DNA from: Sphingomonas sp. PsM26
GTDB taxonomy: Bacteria > Pseudomonadota > Alphaproteobacteria > Sphingomonadales > Sphingomonadaceae
Assembly: GCA_030433805.1 (NCBI GenBank)
Contig: JARUXA010000010.1
Location: 62,001 to 126,000, forward strand
Length of the DNA: 64,000 nt
Direction of reading: 5' to 3'
Part shown: one piece after another, positions 36,908 to 46,182 of the stretch
Layout of the letters: every line of letters begins with the position of its first letter
How positions within the stretch are numbered: position 1 is the first letter of the stretch
Position numbers and translations under genes: made by a program
Notes under the pieces: generated by a model
The model's database searches: none
Told to the model about the DNA's origin: nothing
What the model saw: only the letters and a program-made list of their open reading frames with translations

Positions 36908-37111
36908 TCAGCCGAGACCGTAGGGCGCCCACGCCTTGACGGCGGCGGTATCTGCCTTGGACAGCACCTTGGTGCGGCGATTCTGGCGGATGTACTTTGC
37001 GTTGTGGCTCATCAACCGGTGGCGCTTGCCAGCAACGCCGTGCTTCAGCAGGCCGCTCGCGGTGAGCTTGAAGCGCTTTTTAACGCCGCTCTTCGTCTTG
37101 AGTTTGGGCAT
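36908..37111 (-). CDS. rpmI: 50S ribosomal protein L35
   Basis: 67 residues, MPKLKTKSGVKKRFKLTASG at the start, and lysine/arginine-rich throughout, matching L35. It is the first gene of the rpmI-rplT pair and is divergent from the AsmA gene, with 166 bp between the starts. Confidence 0.98.
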   Translation of the reverse strand: MPKLKTKSGVKKRFKLTASGLLKHGVAGKRHRLMSHNAKYIRQNRRTKVLSKADTAAVKAWAPYGLG

Positions 37112-37277
37112 TTTCGTCCTTTCAGTTTTGCGACGATCTATGAACGGCCACGGCAGCCCATACCGGCCGGGCAGTTCCTCTTACTCGCAGGAAAGCGGGC
37201 GCATACCCGGCCCCTTGCGAAAACGCAACTGCAGATGCGCAGAGGAACGATTACGGCTGGCGAACGGTTTGATCGCG

Positions 37278-39413
37278 ATGGACGCCGCACCCTCCCCGCC
37301 CGCTGCCGCGCCCCCCGCGCCCCATTCGCCAGTCACCCGACGGCGGAACTGGGGAAAGATTGCCCGCAACACGCTGCTCGGCCTGGTCGTCGCTGTGTTC
37401 CTCGTATGGCTGGTGCTGTATATCACCAAGGGGCGTTTCCTGCGCGGACCGTTCGAGCGGATCGTGTCGTCGGCGACGCATCGCCAGGTCAAGGTGCCTG
37501 GCGATTTCCAACTGTATTTCGATCCGATCACGATCCATTTCCGTGCCGATGGAATGACGATCTCCAACCCGACCTATGCGTCGCGGCCCAATCTGTTCGA
37601 AGCCAAGCGCATCGACGCGCGAATCGCGCCCTTGTCGATGTTGTTCGGGAAACGCCGTTTCTATACGCTCGATCTGACCGATGGCGCGGTCGACCTCGAA
37701 TGGAATCGCGATCACAGCCACAACAGCTGGACGTTCAGCGACAAGAAGGGCGGCAAGCCGCTCGACTTCCCCCGGATCGACATCGCAACGGTGGCGGGAA
37801 CGACGTTGCGCTATCTCGATCCCCGGATGCGCCTGCGCACCGATATCGCATTCCAGACGATCACCTCGACCGACGCGAAGATTGGCAAGTCGGTGCGGTT
37901 CAAAGGCGACGGCAAGGTCCGCGACACGCCATTCACGCTGACGGGCAAGTTGTTGTCGCCAGACGCGACGGTCGCACGCGGCAAGAACAAGCTCGAACTC
38001 GCCGCCGACGCGGCGCACAACCACATCACCGTTGCGGGCACGCTCCCGAGCATCGCTGATATCGAGAACGTCCCGCTGGCGGTGACGTCGCGCGGGCGCA
38101 ATCTTGCCGAACTGCTCGACATCATTGGCGTCGCGATCCCGCGCACCCGGACCTATGCGGTCAAGGCGACCTTGACCAAGGACGACACCACCTATGCCTT
38201 CACGCGCCTGACCGGGCGATTCGGCGACAGCGACATCGAAGGCAAGTTCACCGTCCGCAACATCGAGCCGCGGCTCCACATCGGTGCCGTGCTGACCACG
38301 CGCAAGCTCGACATCATCGATGCTGCACCATTCATCGGCTACAACCCCGACATCGTCGCCACCAAGGGCGCGGTCGCTGCAGCGGCGAGCAGCGGCGCGG
38401 CACCTGCGCGGCTGCTCCCGGATGCGGAGATCCCGGTCGAGACGCTCAAGAACTTCAACGCTGACCTGCGCTACAAGGTTGGCGTCGTGCGCTCGAAGAA
38501 CGTCCCCGTCTCGAACATCGACCTGACGCTGTCGCTCAAGGACAGCCTGCTCAAACTGTCGCCCCTGACCTTCGTGATGGCGCGCGGCGATGTCGCTTCG
38601 GACATTACGATCGACGCCCGCCGTCGCCCGGCGCACGACACCTATGATATTCGGCTCGCGCCGACTCCGATGGCGCGCCTGCTGGCGGGCTATGGTGTCG
38701 CGGAGGCGGGAACGAGCGGCGTGATCAAGGGGCGGATCCTGCTCGAAGGCGACGGCGACTCGCTTCACGATTCGCTGGCAACGTCGCATGGGCGGATCGC
38801 GTTCGTCATGCCGGGCGGTTCCTTCTGGACTCGCAACGTGCAGCTGTCCGAACTCGACGTGGGTACGTTCGTCCAGAAGCTGTTCCAAGGGAAACTCAAG
38901 GAACCGGTCAAGATCAATTGCGGTTTGATCGGCTTCACCGTGCGCGGCGGCGTGGCAGCGGCGGATCCGATCCTGATCGATACCGAAAAGAACATCATCG
39001 TCGGTCGCGGCGGGTTCAGCTTCAAATCGGAACAGCTCGATCTGGCCATCCGCGCGGACGGCAAGCGGTTCAGCTTCCTGTCGGCACAATCCCCGATCGG
39101 CCTGAACGGCAGCTTTGCCAAGCCAGGCTATAGCGTGGTCAGTCCGCAACTCGTCGGCCGTGCCGGTGCTGCGTTGGGGTTGAGCGTCATCGGCACACCG
39201 GTCGCCGGGCTGCTCGCGTTCGTCGACATCGGCGATGCAAAGGCGGCGCAATGCGGCCCCGTGCTGGCCGCCGCCCCGGCCACCGCACAGCGCACAATCA
39301 AAGGCGAACAGCGCGACGACGTCGGGCATGGCACCACCGCCAAGGCCGAGAACGGCAAGAAGACCGCCGGAGAGCGGTCGGGGCAGCGCAAGAAATTCCT
39401 CGGGATCTTCTAA
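37278..39413 (+). CDS. AsmA-family protein
   Basis: 711 residues from ATG 37278. A proline-rich cytoplasmic leader (1-25) precedes one transmembrane helix (about 34-53). A long periplasmic beta-rich AsmA/TamB-like region follows, with the family opening I-V-S-S-A-T-H-R-Q-V-K-V-P-G-D-F and the C-terminal AsmA block (F-V-M-P-G-G-S-F-W-T-R-N-V and L-I-D-T-E-K-N-I-I-V-G-R-G-G). Such proteins form hydrophobic grooves thought to move phospholipid to the outer membrane. The last ~50 residues are charged and probably disordered. Confidence 0.9.
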   Translation: MDAAPSPPAAAPPAPHSPVTRRRNWGKIARNTLLGLVVAVFLVWLVLYITKGRFLRGPFERIVSSATHRQVKVPGDFQLYFDPITIHFRADGMTISNPTYASRPNLFEAKRIDARIAPLSMLFGKRRFYTLDLTDGAVDLEWNRDHSHNSWTFSDKKGGKPLDFPRIDIATVAGTTLRYLDPRMRLRTDIAFQTITSTDAKIGKSVRFKGDGKVRDTPFTLTGKLLSPDATVARGKNKLELAADAAHNHITVAGTLPSIADIENVPLAVTSRGRNLAELLDIIGVAIPRTRTYAVKATLTKDDTTYAFTRLTGRFGDSDIEGKFTVRNIEPRLHIGAVLTTRKLDIIDAAPFIGYNPDIVATKGAVAAAASSGAAPARLLPDAEIPVETLKNFNADLRYKVGVVRSKNVPVSNIDLTLSLKDSLLKLSPLTFVMARGDVASDITIDARRRPAHDTYDIRLAPTPMARLLAGYGVAEAGTSGVIKGRILLEGDGDSLHDSLATSHGRIAFVMPGGSFWTRNVQLSELDVGTFVQKLFQGKLKEPVKINCGLIGFTVRGGVAAADPILIDTEKNIIVGRGGFSFKSEQLDLAIRADGKRFSFLSAQSPIGLNGSFAKPGYSVVSPQLVGRAGAALGLSVIGTPVAGLLAFVDIGDAKAAQCGPVLAAAPATAQRTIKGEQRDDVGHGTTAKAENGKKTAGERSGQRKKFLGIF

Positions 39414-39436
39414 ACGCGACTACGCGGCGGGTACGC

Positions 39437-40225
39437 TCAATGCCCGCCGCGACAGGCCAACGCCTCGAGGATTTCCTCGACCCGTGCAGGATCGCCCACC
39501 GCAACCACTTCGCCGACGCTGTCGGCGGTCAGCGGATCACCCGCCCAGTCGCACATCTGCCCGCCCGCGCCCTCTACGATCGGCACCAGCGCCGCGAAAT
39601 CGTGCAATTTCAGTTCCGCCTCGACCACGACGTCGAGCCACCCGCTCGCGACACAGCCGTAGTTGTAGCAATCACCCCCGAGCACCGTACTGCGCACCTT
39701 GGCATCGAGGTGCTCAAACGCATGGAGTTGGTCGTCCTGGAACAGCGCGGGTGACGTCGTGGCGAGCAATGCCTCGCCGAGATCCTTGCAGCGCCGAGTC
39801 GTCGCGGGCTTGCCGTTGAACAGTGTGGGCTTGCCGGTTGTGCCAACCCAGCGTTCGCCGATGATCGGCTGATCGATCACGCCCAGCATCGGCCACCCGT
39901 CGATCACCAACGCAATCAACGTCCCGAAGATCGGCCGGCCCGAAATGAATGCCCGCGTCCCGTCGATCGGATCCAGCACCCAGGCGCGACCCGACGTCCC
40001 CTCGCGCACGCCATATTCCTCGCCGATAATCGCATCGTCGGGGTAGGCCTTTTCGATCAGCGACCGCATCGCAGCCTCCGCCGCGCGGTCGGCGAGCGTC
40101 ACGGGCGACGCATCGCCCTTCATCTCAAGTCCTTGTTCTGTCCGCCAATACGGACGGATGGCGGCCCCGGCGGCGTCGGCGAGCGCGGCGGCGAGGGCGA
40201 GATCGGATTCGGTAATGCGCATCAT
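39437..40225 (-). CDS. hisN: Histidinol-phosphatase, inositol monophosphatase family
   Basis: 262 residues. Metal-binding motifs are complete: E69/E70 in IIGEEYG, D85-x-I-D88-G-T in LDPIDGTRAF, and W/D in the C-terminal A-E-L-K-L-H-D-F-A-A-L. The sequence type (G-T-R-A-F-I-S-G-R-P, W-V-G) fits HisN, which dephosphorylates L-histidinol phosphate, better than SuhB. No other his genes are near. It converges with the AsmA gene. Confidence 0.9.
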   Translation of the reverse strand: MMRITESDLALAAALADAAGAAIRPYWRTEQGLEMKGDASPVTLADRAAEAAMRSLIEKAYPDDAIIGEEYGVREGTSGRAWVLDPIDGTRAFISGRPIFGTLIALVIDGWPMLGVIDQPIIGERWVGTTGKPTLFNGKPATTRRCKDLGEALLATTSPALFQDDQLHAFEHLDAKVRSTVLGGDCYNYGCVASGWLDVVVEAELKLHDFAALVPIVEGAGGQMCDWAGDPLTADSVGEVVAVGDPARVEEILEALACRGGH

Positions 40226-40424
40226 GCCTGCCTAATCGGGCTGGCCCGAAACCGCCAGTCCGCGCACATCGCAAACGACCGAGAGGATCGTGCGGACAAA
40301 GCATGCCGACCCGCGATCTGAGGAAACATCGTTTCGTTGCGGTCACGCTAAATTAGCAGTTTAGGAATAAGCCCTCGCTTTGGGGAAGCAGTCGTGGCTG
40401 AACGACGCTGGGTGGCAAGGACGC

Positions 40425-41453
40425 ATGGGAACGATGGCCACGGCAAGGGACGTACGACTGGAAACGGTCGAGTACCGCGCCGATCAGGTGTTCGGTCAGA
40501 TCGGCCGGTTCCTCGCGCAGCACCATCTCAGCCCCGATCCGCTCCATTACGCCTTCGCCCATCGCGTAATCAGCCATCCCGACGGGGTGCTGGCAAAGTC
40601 AGTCGCGGCGCTGACCGAAGGCGGCATCCGTCTGACCGCCCGCGACATCGAGAAGCTCGGCGGCCAGGTTGCGGCCACGCCGGTGTCGGGAGGCCCGCCC
40701 ACGGCCGACCCCGTCGAAGGACTTGTTGCGCAGACGCAGATGCAGGTCGAGGGCTTCACCGACATGATGCACGCGATTCGTGAGGAAACGCAGGGTTTCG
40801 GACGGGATCTCGCAGCGAGCGCGAATGCGATGCGCACGACCGACAACAATGGCGACATCGTGCGTTTGACCGAGGTGATGCTGGATCGGGTGCAATCCGC
40901 AGAGGCGCGTCTCGCCGCTGCGACGCACGAGGCCGAGGAGTTGCGCCTGAAGCTGGAAGAGGCGCGCAGCAATGCGCGCAGCGACCCGCTCACCAACCTG
41001 CCCAACCGCCGCGCCTTCGAGGAAAACTTCGGCCAGCATGTCGCCGGGGGAAAGAGCGTCTGTCTCGCGGTATGCGACGTGGATCGGTTCAAGCGCGTCA
41101 ACGATCGATTTGGCCACTCGGTCGGCGACCGTGTTCTCAAGGCGATCGCCGAAACGCTGCTCAAGAACTGCGCTGACCATATGGTCGCACGCTATGGGGG
41201 TGAGGAATTCACCGTCCTGTTCGTCGGGGTCTCGCTCGACGAAGCGTATGCGACGCTCGAACGCGCCCGCGCGACGGTTGCGCAAAAACGCTATCGCCTG
41301 CGCGAATCCGACGAGCCGCTGGGTGCGGTCACCTTCTCTGCGGGCGTGACGCAGGCGCGACCCTATGAAGGTCTGGGCGCGGTGTTCGGGCGCGCAGACA
41401 AGCTGCTGTACGCCGCCAAGGACGGCGGGCGGAACCAGATCCACCGCAATTAG
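40425..41453 (+). CDS. Diguanylate cyclase (GGDEF protein)
   Basis: 342 residues from ATG 40425; ATG 40434 is an alternative. The N-terminal ~165 residues form a helical sensor of unknown ligand. A coiled coil (about 145-185) leads to the GGDEF domain with D-P-L-T-N-L-P-N-R-R and the active-site signature GGEEF at 258-262. It should make cyclic di-GMP. No RxxD inhibitory site is seen five residues before GGEEF. It is not membrane-bound. It could link to the flagellar genes further on, by general knowledge of c-di-GMP only. Confidence 0.92.
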   Translation: MGTMATARDVRLETVEYRADQVFGQIGRFLAQHHLSPDPLHYAFAHRVISHPDGVLAKSVAALTEGGIRLTARDIEKLGGQVAATPVSGGPPTADPVEGLVAQTQMQVEGFTDMMHAIREETQGFGRDLAASANAMRTTDNNGDIVRLTEVMLDRVQSAEARLAAATHEAEELRLKLEEARSNARSDPLTNLPNRRAFEENFGQHVAGGKSVCLAVCDVDRFKRVNDRFGHSVGDRVLKAIAETLLKNCADHMVARYGGEEFTVLFVGVSLDEAYATLERARATVAQKRYRLRESDEPLGAVTFSAGVTQARPYEGLGAVFGRADKLLYAAKDGGRNQIHRN

Positions 41454-41499
41454 GAATTTGCGCCGATCCTTGGCGCGCGGTACCGCAAGGAATTGCGTG

Positions 41500-41514
41500 G
41501 CGAGACACACTCGC
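41500..41514. promoter_or_regulatory. Inverted repeat upstream of the sigma-54 promoter
   Basis: GCGAG and CTCGC lie five bases apart at 41500-41514, centred about 70 bp before the expected start of transcription at 41550-41565. This is a possible enhancer site for an activator; the repeat is short, so it may be chance. Confidence 0.3.
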
Positions 41515-41549
41515 GACGTATATTGTTCTATTACAGCGCCTTAGAAAAC

Positions 41550-41565
41550 TGGCACGCTCCCTGCA
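41550..41565 (+). promoter_or_regulatory. Sigma-54 promoter (-24/-12)
   Basis: TGGCACGCTCCCTGCA fits TGGCACG-N4-TTGCA with one mismatch, and keeps both the GG at -24 and the GC at -12 at exact spacing. It lies 59 bp before the ATG of a 36-codon gene in a gap with no other gene. RpoN itself is encoded at 2087. Confidence 0.8.
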
Positions 41566-41624
41566 GAGTATCTCACGTCGGCGATCGGATGGTCCGAAAC
41601 GCCAACACACAGGGAGATACTATC

Positions 41625-41735
41625 ATGACCACCCGTTTCGAAGCTGTTCAGCGCGTCGCTTTCTCGCTCGTTGCCGCTCTGGTGCTGACCACCGTGCTGG
41701 CATCGACCGCCGTCTCGTTCGTCCCGGTCGCATGA
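41625..41735 (+). CDS. 36-residue membrane peptide under sigma-54 control
   Basis: MTTRFEAVQRVAFS opens an amphipathic, basic start. It is followed by one hydrophobic helix (about 13-33: LVAALVLTTVLASTAV) and ends FVPVA. AGGGAGA at 41611-41617 is a strong ribosome-binding site at correct distance. The hydrophobic stretch could be a membrane anchor or an uncleaved signal. I recognise no named family. The near-consensus sigma-54 promoter upstream argues that it is a regulated, genuine small protein, perhaps part of an envelope or nitrogen response (inference). Confidence 0.8.
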   Translation: MTTRFEAVQRVAFSLVAALVLTTVLASTAVSFVPVA

Positions 41736-41831
41736 CCGGGCGGACGTCTTCGACCCATCGCCTTCTTATCCCGTCATAATACCTGACATGCGCTCGGATC
41801 CGCGTTAGCCTTCCCCAAAAGGGGTGACTTC

Positions 41832-43292
41832 ATGGTTCGGGCACGCAAACACGTCACCTTCATCACGATCGCAGCACTGCTGTCGGCCTGCGGTGGCGGC
41901 GGCGACAGCGGATCAACCGGTGTGGTTCCGGTAGCCGCGACCCCAACCCCGACAGCATCACCCACCCCCACCGCAGCGAGTTGCTCGCTGCGCGACCGGC
42001 AGGACTGGGCGGCCAGCCAATTGCGCGAATGGTATCTGTTTCCGGAAACCCTGCCCGCAACGATCAGCCCCGCAGCCTATACGACGGTATCCGATTACAT
42101 CGACGCGCTGACCGCCACCGCGCGTGCACAGCGCAAGGATCGATACTTTACCTATCTGACGTCGATCGCCTCCGAGGACTCTTATTACGCATCGGGCGCG
42201 AACGCCGGTTACGGGTTTCGACTGTCCTATGACGCGGATACCCGACGGATTTACGTCGCAGAAAGCTTCGAGGGCACGGCGGCGACCAATGCCGGGATCG
42301 ACCGCGGCGCAGAAATCGTGGCGATCGGGACGAACAGCGCCGACTTGCGCACGGTCGACTCGATCATCGCGACGCAGGGCACCAATGGCATCACCGATGC
42401 ACTCGGCCCCGATACGGTCGGCACCACGCGCGCCTTCCGCATCACCGACGCAAGCGGCACGCGCATCGTCTCGGTCGCCAAGACCGATTATGCGTTGACC
42501 CCGGTGTCGAGCCGATATGGTGCGCAAATCCTGACCGATGCGGGCGAGCCCGTCGGCTATATCAACTTGCGCAGTTTCATCTCGACCGCGGACCCTGCGC
42601 TGCGCAGCGCGTTCGAACGATTCAAGGCGGCGGGGGTAAGGCGCATGATCGTCGATGTCCGCTACAATGGCGGTGGCTTGGTATCGATCGCGGAGTTGTT
42701 CGCCAACCTTCTGGGTGGCGCTCGATCGACGAGCGACGTGATCGACTATACGACGTTCCGGCCCGAGAAATCGGCGAACAACGTCACCGCCTTCTTCGCG
42801 CCCCAACCGCAATCGATCGCGCCGACCAAAATCGCGTTTATCGGGACGGCGGGCACTGCGTCTGCGAGTGAACTCGTGATCGCGCAGGCGATCCCCTATT
42901 ATCATGCCAACGCCGCGCTGATCGGCACCAACACCTACGGCAAACCCGTGGGGCAGATCGCGCTGGATCGTGCACAATGCGACGACCGGCTGCGCGTTAT
43001 CGCGTTTTCGCTGCAGAATTCCGCGCGCCAAGGCGCTTATTACGACGGGCTTGGTAGCATTATGGAGGCAAGTTGCCGCGCGGGGGATGACCTGACGCAT
43101 CAGATGGGCGACCCGCAGGAAGCATCTACCCGCGCTGCACTGGATTATCTCGCCGGACGAAGCTGCACGCCGATCACGGGAACGACGGGCTCGCAGGGAA
43201 CCTTGTCGCTGCGAACGCCCGCTAAAATACTCGAACTGCTGACGCCCCAACGCCCCGACACCACGCAACGCGAGGTGCCGGGGTCGTTCTAG
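41832..43292 (+). CDS. S41-family C-terminal processing peptidase-like lipoprotein
   Basis: 486 residues. The lipobox LLSAC puts the acylated cysteine at residue 20; a threonine/proline-rich linker follows (34-48). A PDZ-like region lies at about 125-225. The S41 protease core follows, with the nucleophile serine in GTASASEL (341-348) and the catalytic lysine at about 371 in NTYGKPVGQ. It would be anchored in the envelope and cut peptides near their C-termini. It has no operon partner. Confidence 0.9.
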   Translation: MVRARKHVTFITIAALLSACGGGGDSGSTGVVPVAATPTPTASPTPTAASCSLRDRQDWAASQLREWYLFPETLPATISPAAYTTVSDYIDALTATARAQRKDRYFTYLTSIASEDSYYASGANAGYGFRLSYDADTRRIYVAESFEGTAATNAGIDRGAEIVAIGTNSADLRTVDSIIATQGTNGITDALGPDTVGTTRAFRITDASGTRIVSVAKTDYALTPVSSRYGAQILTDAGEPVGYINLRSFISTADPALRSAFERFKAAGVRRMIVDVRYNGGGLVSIAELFANLLGGARSTSDVIDYTTFRPEKSANNVTAFFAPQPQSIAPTKIAFIGTAGTASASELVIAQAIPYYHANAALIGTNTYGKPVGQIALDRAQCDDRLRVIAFSLQNSARQGAYYDGLGSIMEASCRAGDDLTHQMGDPQEASTRAALDYLAGRSCTPITGTTGSQGTLSLRTPAKILELLTPQRPDTTQREVPGSF

Positions 43293-43299
43293 CGCCAGA

Positions 43300-43815
43300 T
43301 CAGGCCGTAGCGGCCTCTGCCTTGGCGTTGGTCTTGCTGGTTGCCATCGCAGTCAGCTTGTCATCGGTGGCATATTCTTCGTCGAGCGTTTCCTGCAGGA
43401 TCGCAGCGATCTGGTCGCGCCCAAGCTGCTTGGACCAAGCGATCAGCGTGCCGTAGCGCGTGATCTCATAATGCTCGACCGCCTGCGCCGACGCGATCAG
43501 GGCCGCGTCCAGAACGGCCTTGTCGGCGATCTCGCTGGCGACTTCGTTGGCTTCCTTGATGATGCCTTCGATCGCAGGGCAGGTCGCGCCCTTGGCCTTC
43601 TCGCCGAGCAGATCGAACACCTGCTCGAGCCGGCGGATCTGGCCTTCGGTTTCGAGCAGATGCGTCTGAAAGCCGGACTTGAGGCTGCTGTCGGTCGCCT
43701 TGTCGATCATCTTGGGCAGTGCCTTGGTGATCTGGTTCTCGGCGTAATAGACGTCCTGCAGCTGATGCAGGAACAGGTCTTCGAAGGTTACGATATCCTT
43801 GGTGAACAAGCCCAT
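43300..43815 (-). CDS. YciE/YciF ferritin-like family protein (DUF892)
   Basis: 171 residues from ATG 43815 (MGLFTKD). A four-helix ferritin-like fold with likely di-iron ligands: the E and D of Q-L-Q-D-V-Y-Y-A-E-N-Q, H-L-L-E-T-E-G-Q and A-V-E-H-Y-E-I-T-R-Y. DUF892 proteins are induced by stress and often grouped with catalases or Dps; the exact role is unknown. The alanine-rich tail (N-A-K-A-E-A-A-T-A) is disordered. Confidence 0.9.
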   Translation of the reverse strand: MGLFTKDIVTFEDLFLHQLQDVYYAENQITKALPKMIDKATDSSLKSGFQTHLLETEGQIRRLEQVFDLLGEKAKGATCPAIEGIIKEANEVASEIADKAVLDAALIASAQAVEHYEITRYGTLIAWSKQLGRDQIAAILQETLDEEYATDDKLTAMATSKTNAKAEAATA

Positions 43816-44045
43816 GTCGTCGATCCTCGAATACAGATTGTGGGGAGGGGGTAGCCGGACGCGAGGGGTGGCACGTCCGGCTTGGGGTCTAAACGGACCG
43901 CATCGGTGGTGGTTGCGTCGAGCACGCGAAATATCGTTAACTTCCGTCAACCAGACGGCGAACTGCGTCGGACCGAATTGATGACGCAGAAAGCAGTGTT
44001 CGGCGCTAGGATGGCGCGGGGCCTTCCGCTCCGAAGGGATGTCCG

Positions 44046-44174
44046 ATGGCCAAGAGCCAGAAGAAGTCGAACAAGGAAACGCGCAAGCCCAAGGCCGAAA
44101 AGGCCCCCAAGGCGAACGCATCGAACCCGACCACCAAGGGCCAGCCCGTCGCGATGGTCAACATCAAGGGATGA
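44046..44174 (+). CDS. Small lysine-rich protein
   Basis: 42 residues: MAKSQKKSNKETRKPKAEKA then a short neutral tail ending MVNIKG. It is very basic and surely unstructured or nucleic-acid-bound. Similar tiny lysine-rich frames recur in sphingomonads. Its stop overlaps the ATG of the PhnA-domain gene (ATGA), which supports a real, coupled pair. Function unknown. Confidence 0.7.
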   Translation: MAKSQKKSNKETRKPKAEKAPKANASNPTTKGQPVAMVNIKG

Positions 44175-44500
44175 GCATGGCCGACACCGAAACCGCCGCG
44201 GACGACGCCTTCGTCTATGACGAAGCCAGCGGCGAATGGGTCAGCGCAGCCGATGCAGCCGCCACTGGCGGGGCCGACAGCAGCGCGGTCGTGGTACGCG
44301 ACGCCGTCGGCAATGTCCTTGCGGATGGCGATCAGGTAACGCTGATCAAGGACCTGACCGTCAAGGGTGCCGGGCAAACGCTCAAGCGCGGCACGCTGAT
44401 CAAGTCGATCCGGCTGACCGGGGACGCGCAGGAAATCGACTGTCGGTTCGATGGGATCAAGGGCCTGGTGCTCCGCGCCGAGTTCGTCAAGAAGCGCTGA
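44171..44500 (+). CDS. PhnA-domain protein (YjdM-like)
   Basis: 109 residues from ATG 44171; an in-frame ATG at 44177 is also possible. The C-terminal 70 residues match the PhnA/YjdM domain (VVRDAVGNVLADGDQVTLIK, LKRGTLIKSIRL, GLVLRAEFVKK). The zinc-ribbon N-terminus of classical PhnA is absent and replaced by an acidic, alanine-rich stretch. Despite the family name, a role in phosphonate use is not established. It is coupled to the upstream lysine-rich gene. Confidence 0.85.
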   Translation: MSMADTETAADDAFVYDEASGEWVSAADAAATGGADSSAVVVRDAVGNVLADGDQVTLIKDLTVKGAGQTLKRGTLIKSIRLTGDAQEIDCRFDGIKGLVLRAEFVKKR

Positions 44501-44525
44501 TCCACCGCAGACCACGTCGCTGCGT

Positions 44526-45225
44526 TCAGACGAGCGCGTTGCGGCGAATCAGTTCGCGATACCAGGCGGCACTCCATTTGGGTGTGCGCACCTGGGTCGC
44601 GAAGTCGACGTGATGGATCCCGAAGCGTTGGTGAACCCGTCCGCCCATTCGAAATTGTCCATCAGGCTCCACAGGATGTAGCCCTTCAGGGGGTAGCCCT
44701 CGACCGTCGCGCGGTGGAACTCGGCGAGGTAATTGCGCAGGTACATGATCCGGTCGCTGTCACCGATCCGGCCGTCGACGATCGGATCGTCCGCCGATGT
44801 GCCATTCTCCGAAATGTACAGCGCCTTGGGATTCCACAATTCGCTGACCGTCCGCACTCCCCCATAAGCGACTTCGGGTCCGACATAGAGCCACGGTAAC
44901 GCCATTCTCGGCGACGACGGCAAATGCGGCAACATCTTGTAGCTGCTCGGCCCCGTATCGGCGCGAACGTAATTCGGCGCTTAGATGTTGAGCGCGACGA
45001 AATCGAGCGGGCTGCCGATCGTCGCCATGTCGCTTGCCGCGACCCGCGGCGCATTCTTTCCCTCGCGCACAAGATATCCGTCGGTGTAGCGCCCCTCCAT
45101 GACCGCAGTCAGGAACATCGCATTCTCTTCGCGAACGGCGGTCCTGGCGACGGCGATATGCTCGGGCGTCTCGATCACGGGCACGTATAAATTGGCATTG
45201 TCTGCGTTTCCGACCTGCGTTCCAC
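44526..45225 (-). pseudogene. Decayed GH1 beta-glucosidase (C-terminal part)
   Basis: The remaining sequence matches the C-terminal half of a family 1 beta-glucosidase: VYV-like P-V-I-E-T-P-E-H, GRYTDGYLVREG, the nucleophile motif YISENGTSADD and ILWSLMDNFEWADG. Three lesions are visible. A TAA at 44981-44983 interrupts ALNI-(stop)-APNYVRAD. A one-base frameshift near 44628 separates WADG from QRFGIHHVDF. The N-terminal half with the acid/base NEP motif is missing. The frame ends TGA at 44526. It cannot make an active enzyme. Confidence 0.9.
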
Positions 45226-45269
45226 CCCGCGCATGCTCCAGCAGGACGGCGGCAGCGTGGCGGGAGCGA

Positions 45270-45936
45270 ACACCGCGTTCTCGACGGGGTGGTGCTTGCA
45301 CCGCCCGCGTCGGACCATCCTGATGTCCTCGCGCAGCTCGACGCCGCCAGAATCCGCTACGCCCGGATCGCGCCATCCCGCCAGCTCGAGCTGGGATCCT
45401 CGACCTTGCTCGATGACGTGGTTGGGCATGCGGTCGCGGCGCATGTGCTCGCACTGGGGCATCGACGCGTCGGGATCGTCAAGGGCGACCCGGGCCATGC
45501 CGCCACCAATGCCCGTTTCCAAGGCTATCAACGGGCGTTTGAGGAGGCTGGTTGCCCGATGCGCGACGCATGGATCGAGACCGGGCTGTTTACCTTCGAC
45601 GGCGGCTATGCCGCCGGGCGGCGCCTGCTGGAGCGTGGCGATCGGCCAACGGCTGTACTGGTGCAGAATGACGCGATGGCGGTCGGCGTGATGCTTGCGA
45701 CACGCGAACTAGGGCTGTCGATCCCCGATGATCTGTCGATCGCCGGGTTCGACGACGCCAAGGTTTCCCGGATCGCCTGGCCACGCCTTACGACCGTGCG
45801 GCAGCCCGTCTTCGAGATGGCCGTTGCGGCGACCGATATGCTCATCGCCGACCTCGAGAGCCGCGAGGGCGACCGGCATACGCAGCATTCGAACACGCTG
45901 TTCATCCAGGACTCTACGGCGCCGCCACGCGCGTAG
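45270..45936 (+). pseudogene. LacI-family regulator remnant without DNA-binding domain
   Basis: About 220 codons of the effector-binding domain remain, from HRVLDGVVLAPP to the end (HVLALGHRRVGIVKGDP, VLVQNDAMAVGVM, SIAGFDDAKVSR, PRLTTVRQPV). The ~110-residue N-terminus with the helix-turn-helix and hinge is missing; left of about 45270 the frame no longer looks like LacI. The junction with the glucosidase relic lies at about 45225-45270, so one deletion could have removed both N-termini. A GTG at 45289 could start a shorter product, but it could not bind DNA like a LacI protein. Confidence 0.85.
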
Positions 45937-46049
45937 GCGCAAGACGGGAGACCGCCGACAGCCTCAGTATAGAACCATGTCACCACGCCAGTGGTTCTTC
46001 CTGCCCGCCACCAGCTCAAAGTATAAGTCCACTTTCGTGCGATATCACT

Positions 46050-46082
46050 ACAGTACTGTGCAAGACAAAAGTATCGCAAGCA
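46050..46082. promoter_or_regulatory. 10-bp palindrome upstream of the TonB-dependent receptor
   Basis: The perfect palindrome ACAGTACTGT is at 46050-46059 in the 318-bp gap before the receptor gene. A second inverted repeat further on (46162-46182) is listed separately. Either could be an operator for a sugar regulator of the LacI type. No strong -10/-35 pair was seen. Confidence 0.35.
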
Positions 46083-46161
46083 CCGTTAAAACCATACCGC
46101 TCATCATTCCAATATTTGCCAACGCGCTTGATGACGCCAAAATGACGCGCGCATACCCGTT

Positions 46162-46182
46162 ATGTTACAATGGGTGTAACAT
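46162..46182. promoter_or_regulatory. Inverted repeat with 7-bp arms before the receptor gene
   Basis: ATGTTAC (46162-46168) and GTAACAT (46176-46182) are perfect arms around a 7-base spacer, 73 bp before the receptor ATG. Size and symmetry suit a dimeric repressor site. A further pair, AGAACCA/TGGTTCT at 45971-45998, sits just after the LacI relic and may be a weak terminator. Confidence 0.4.

Noticed and set aside
37251..39329. 692-codon minus-strand frame opposite the AsmA gene
   Set aside because: Antisense shadow; the plus-strand AsmA assignment is clear.
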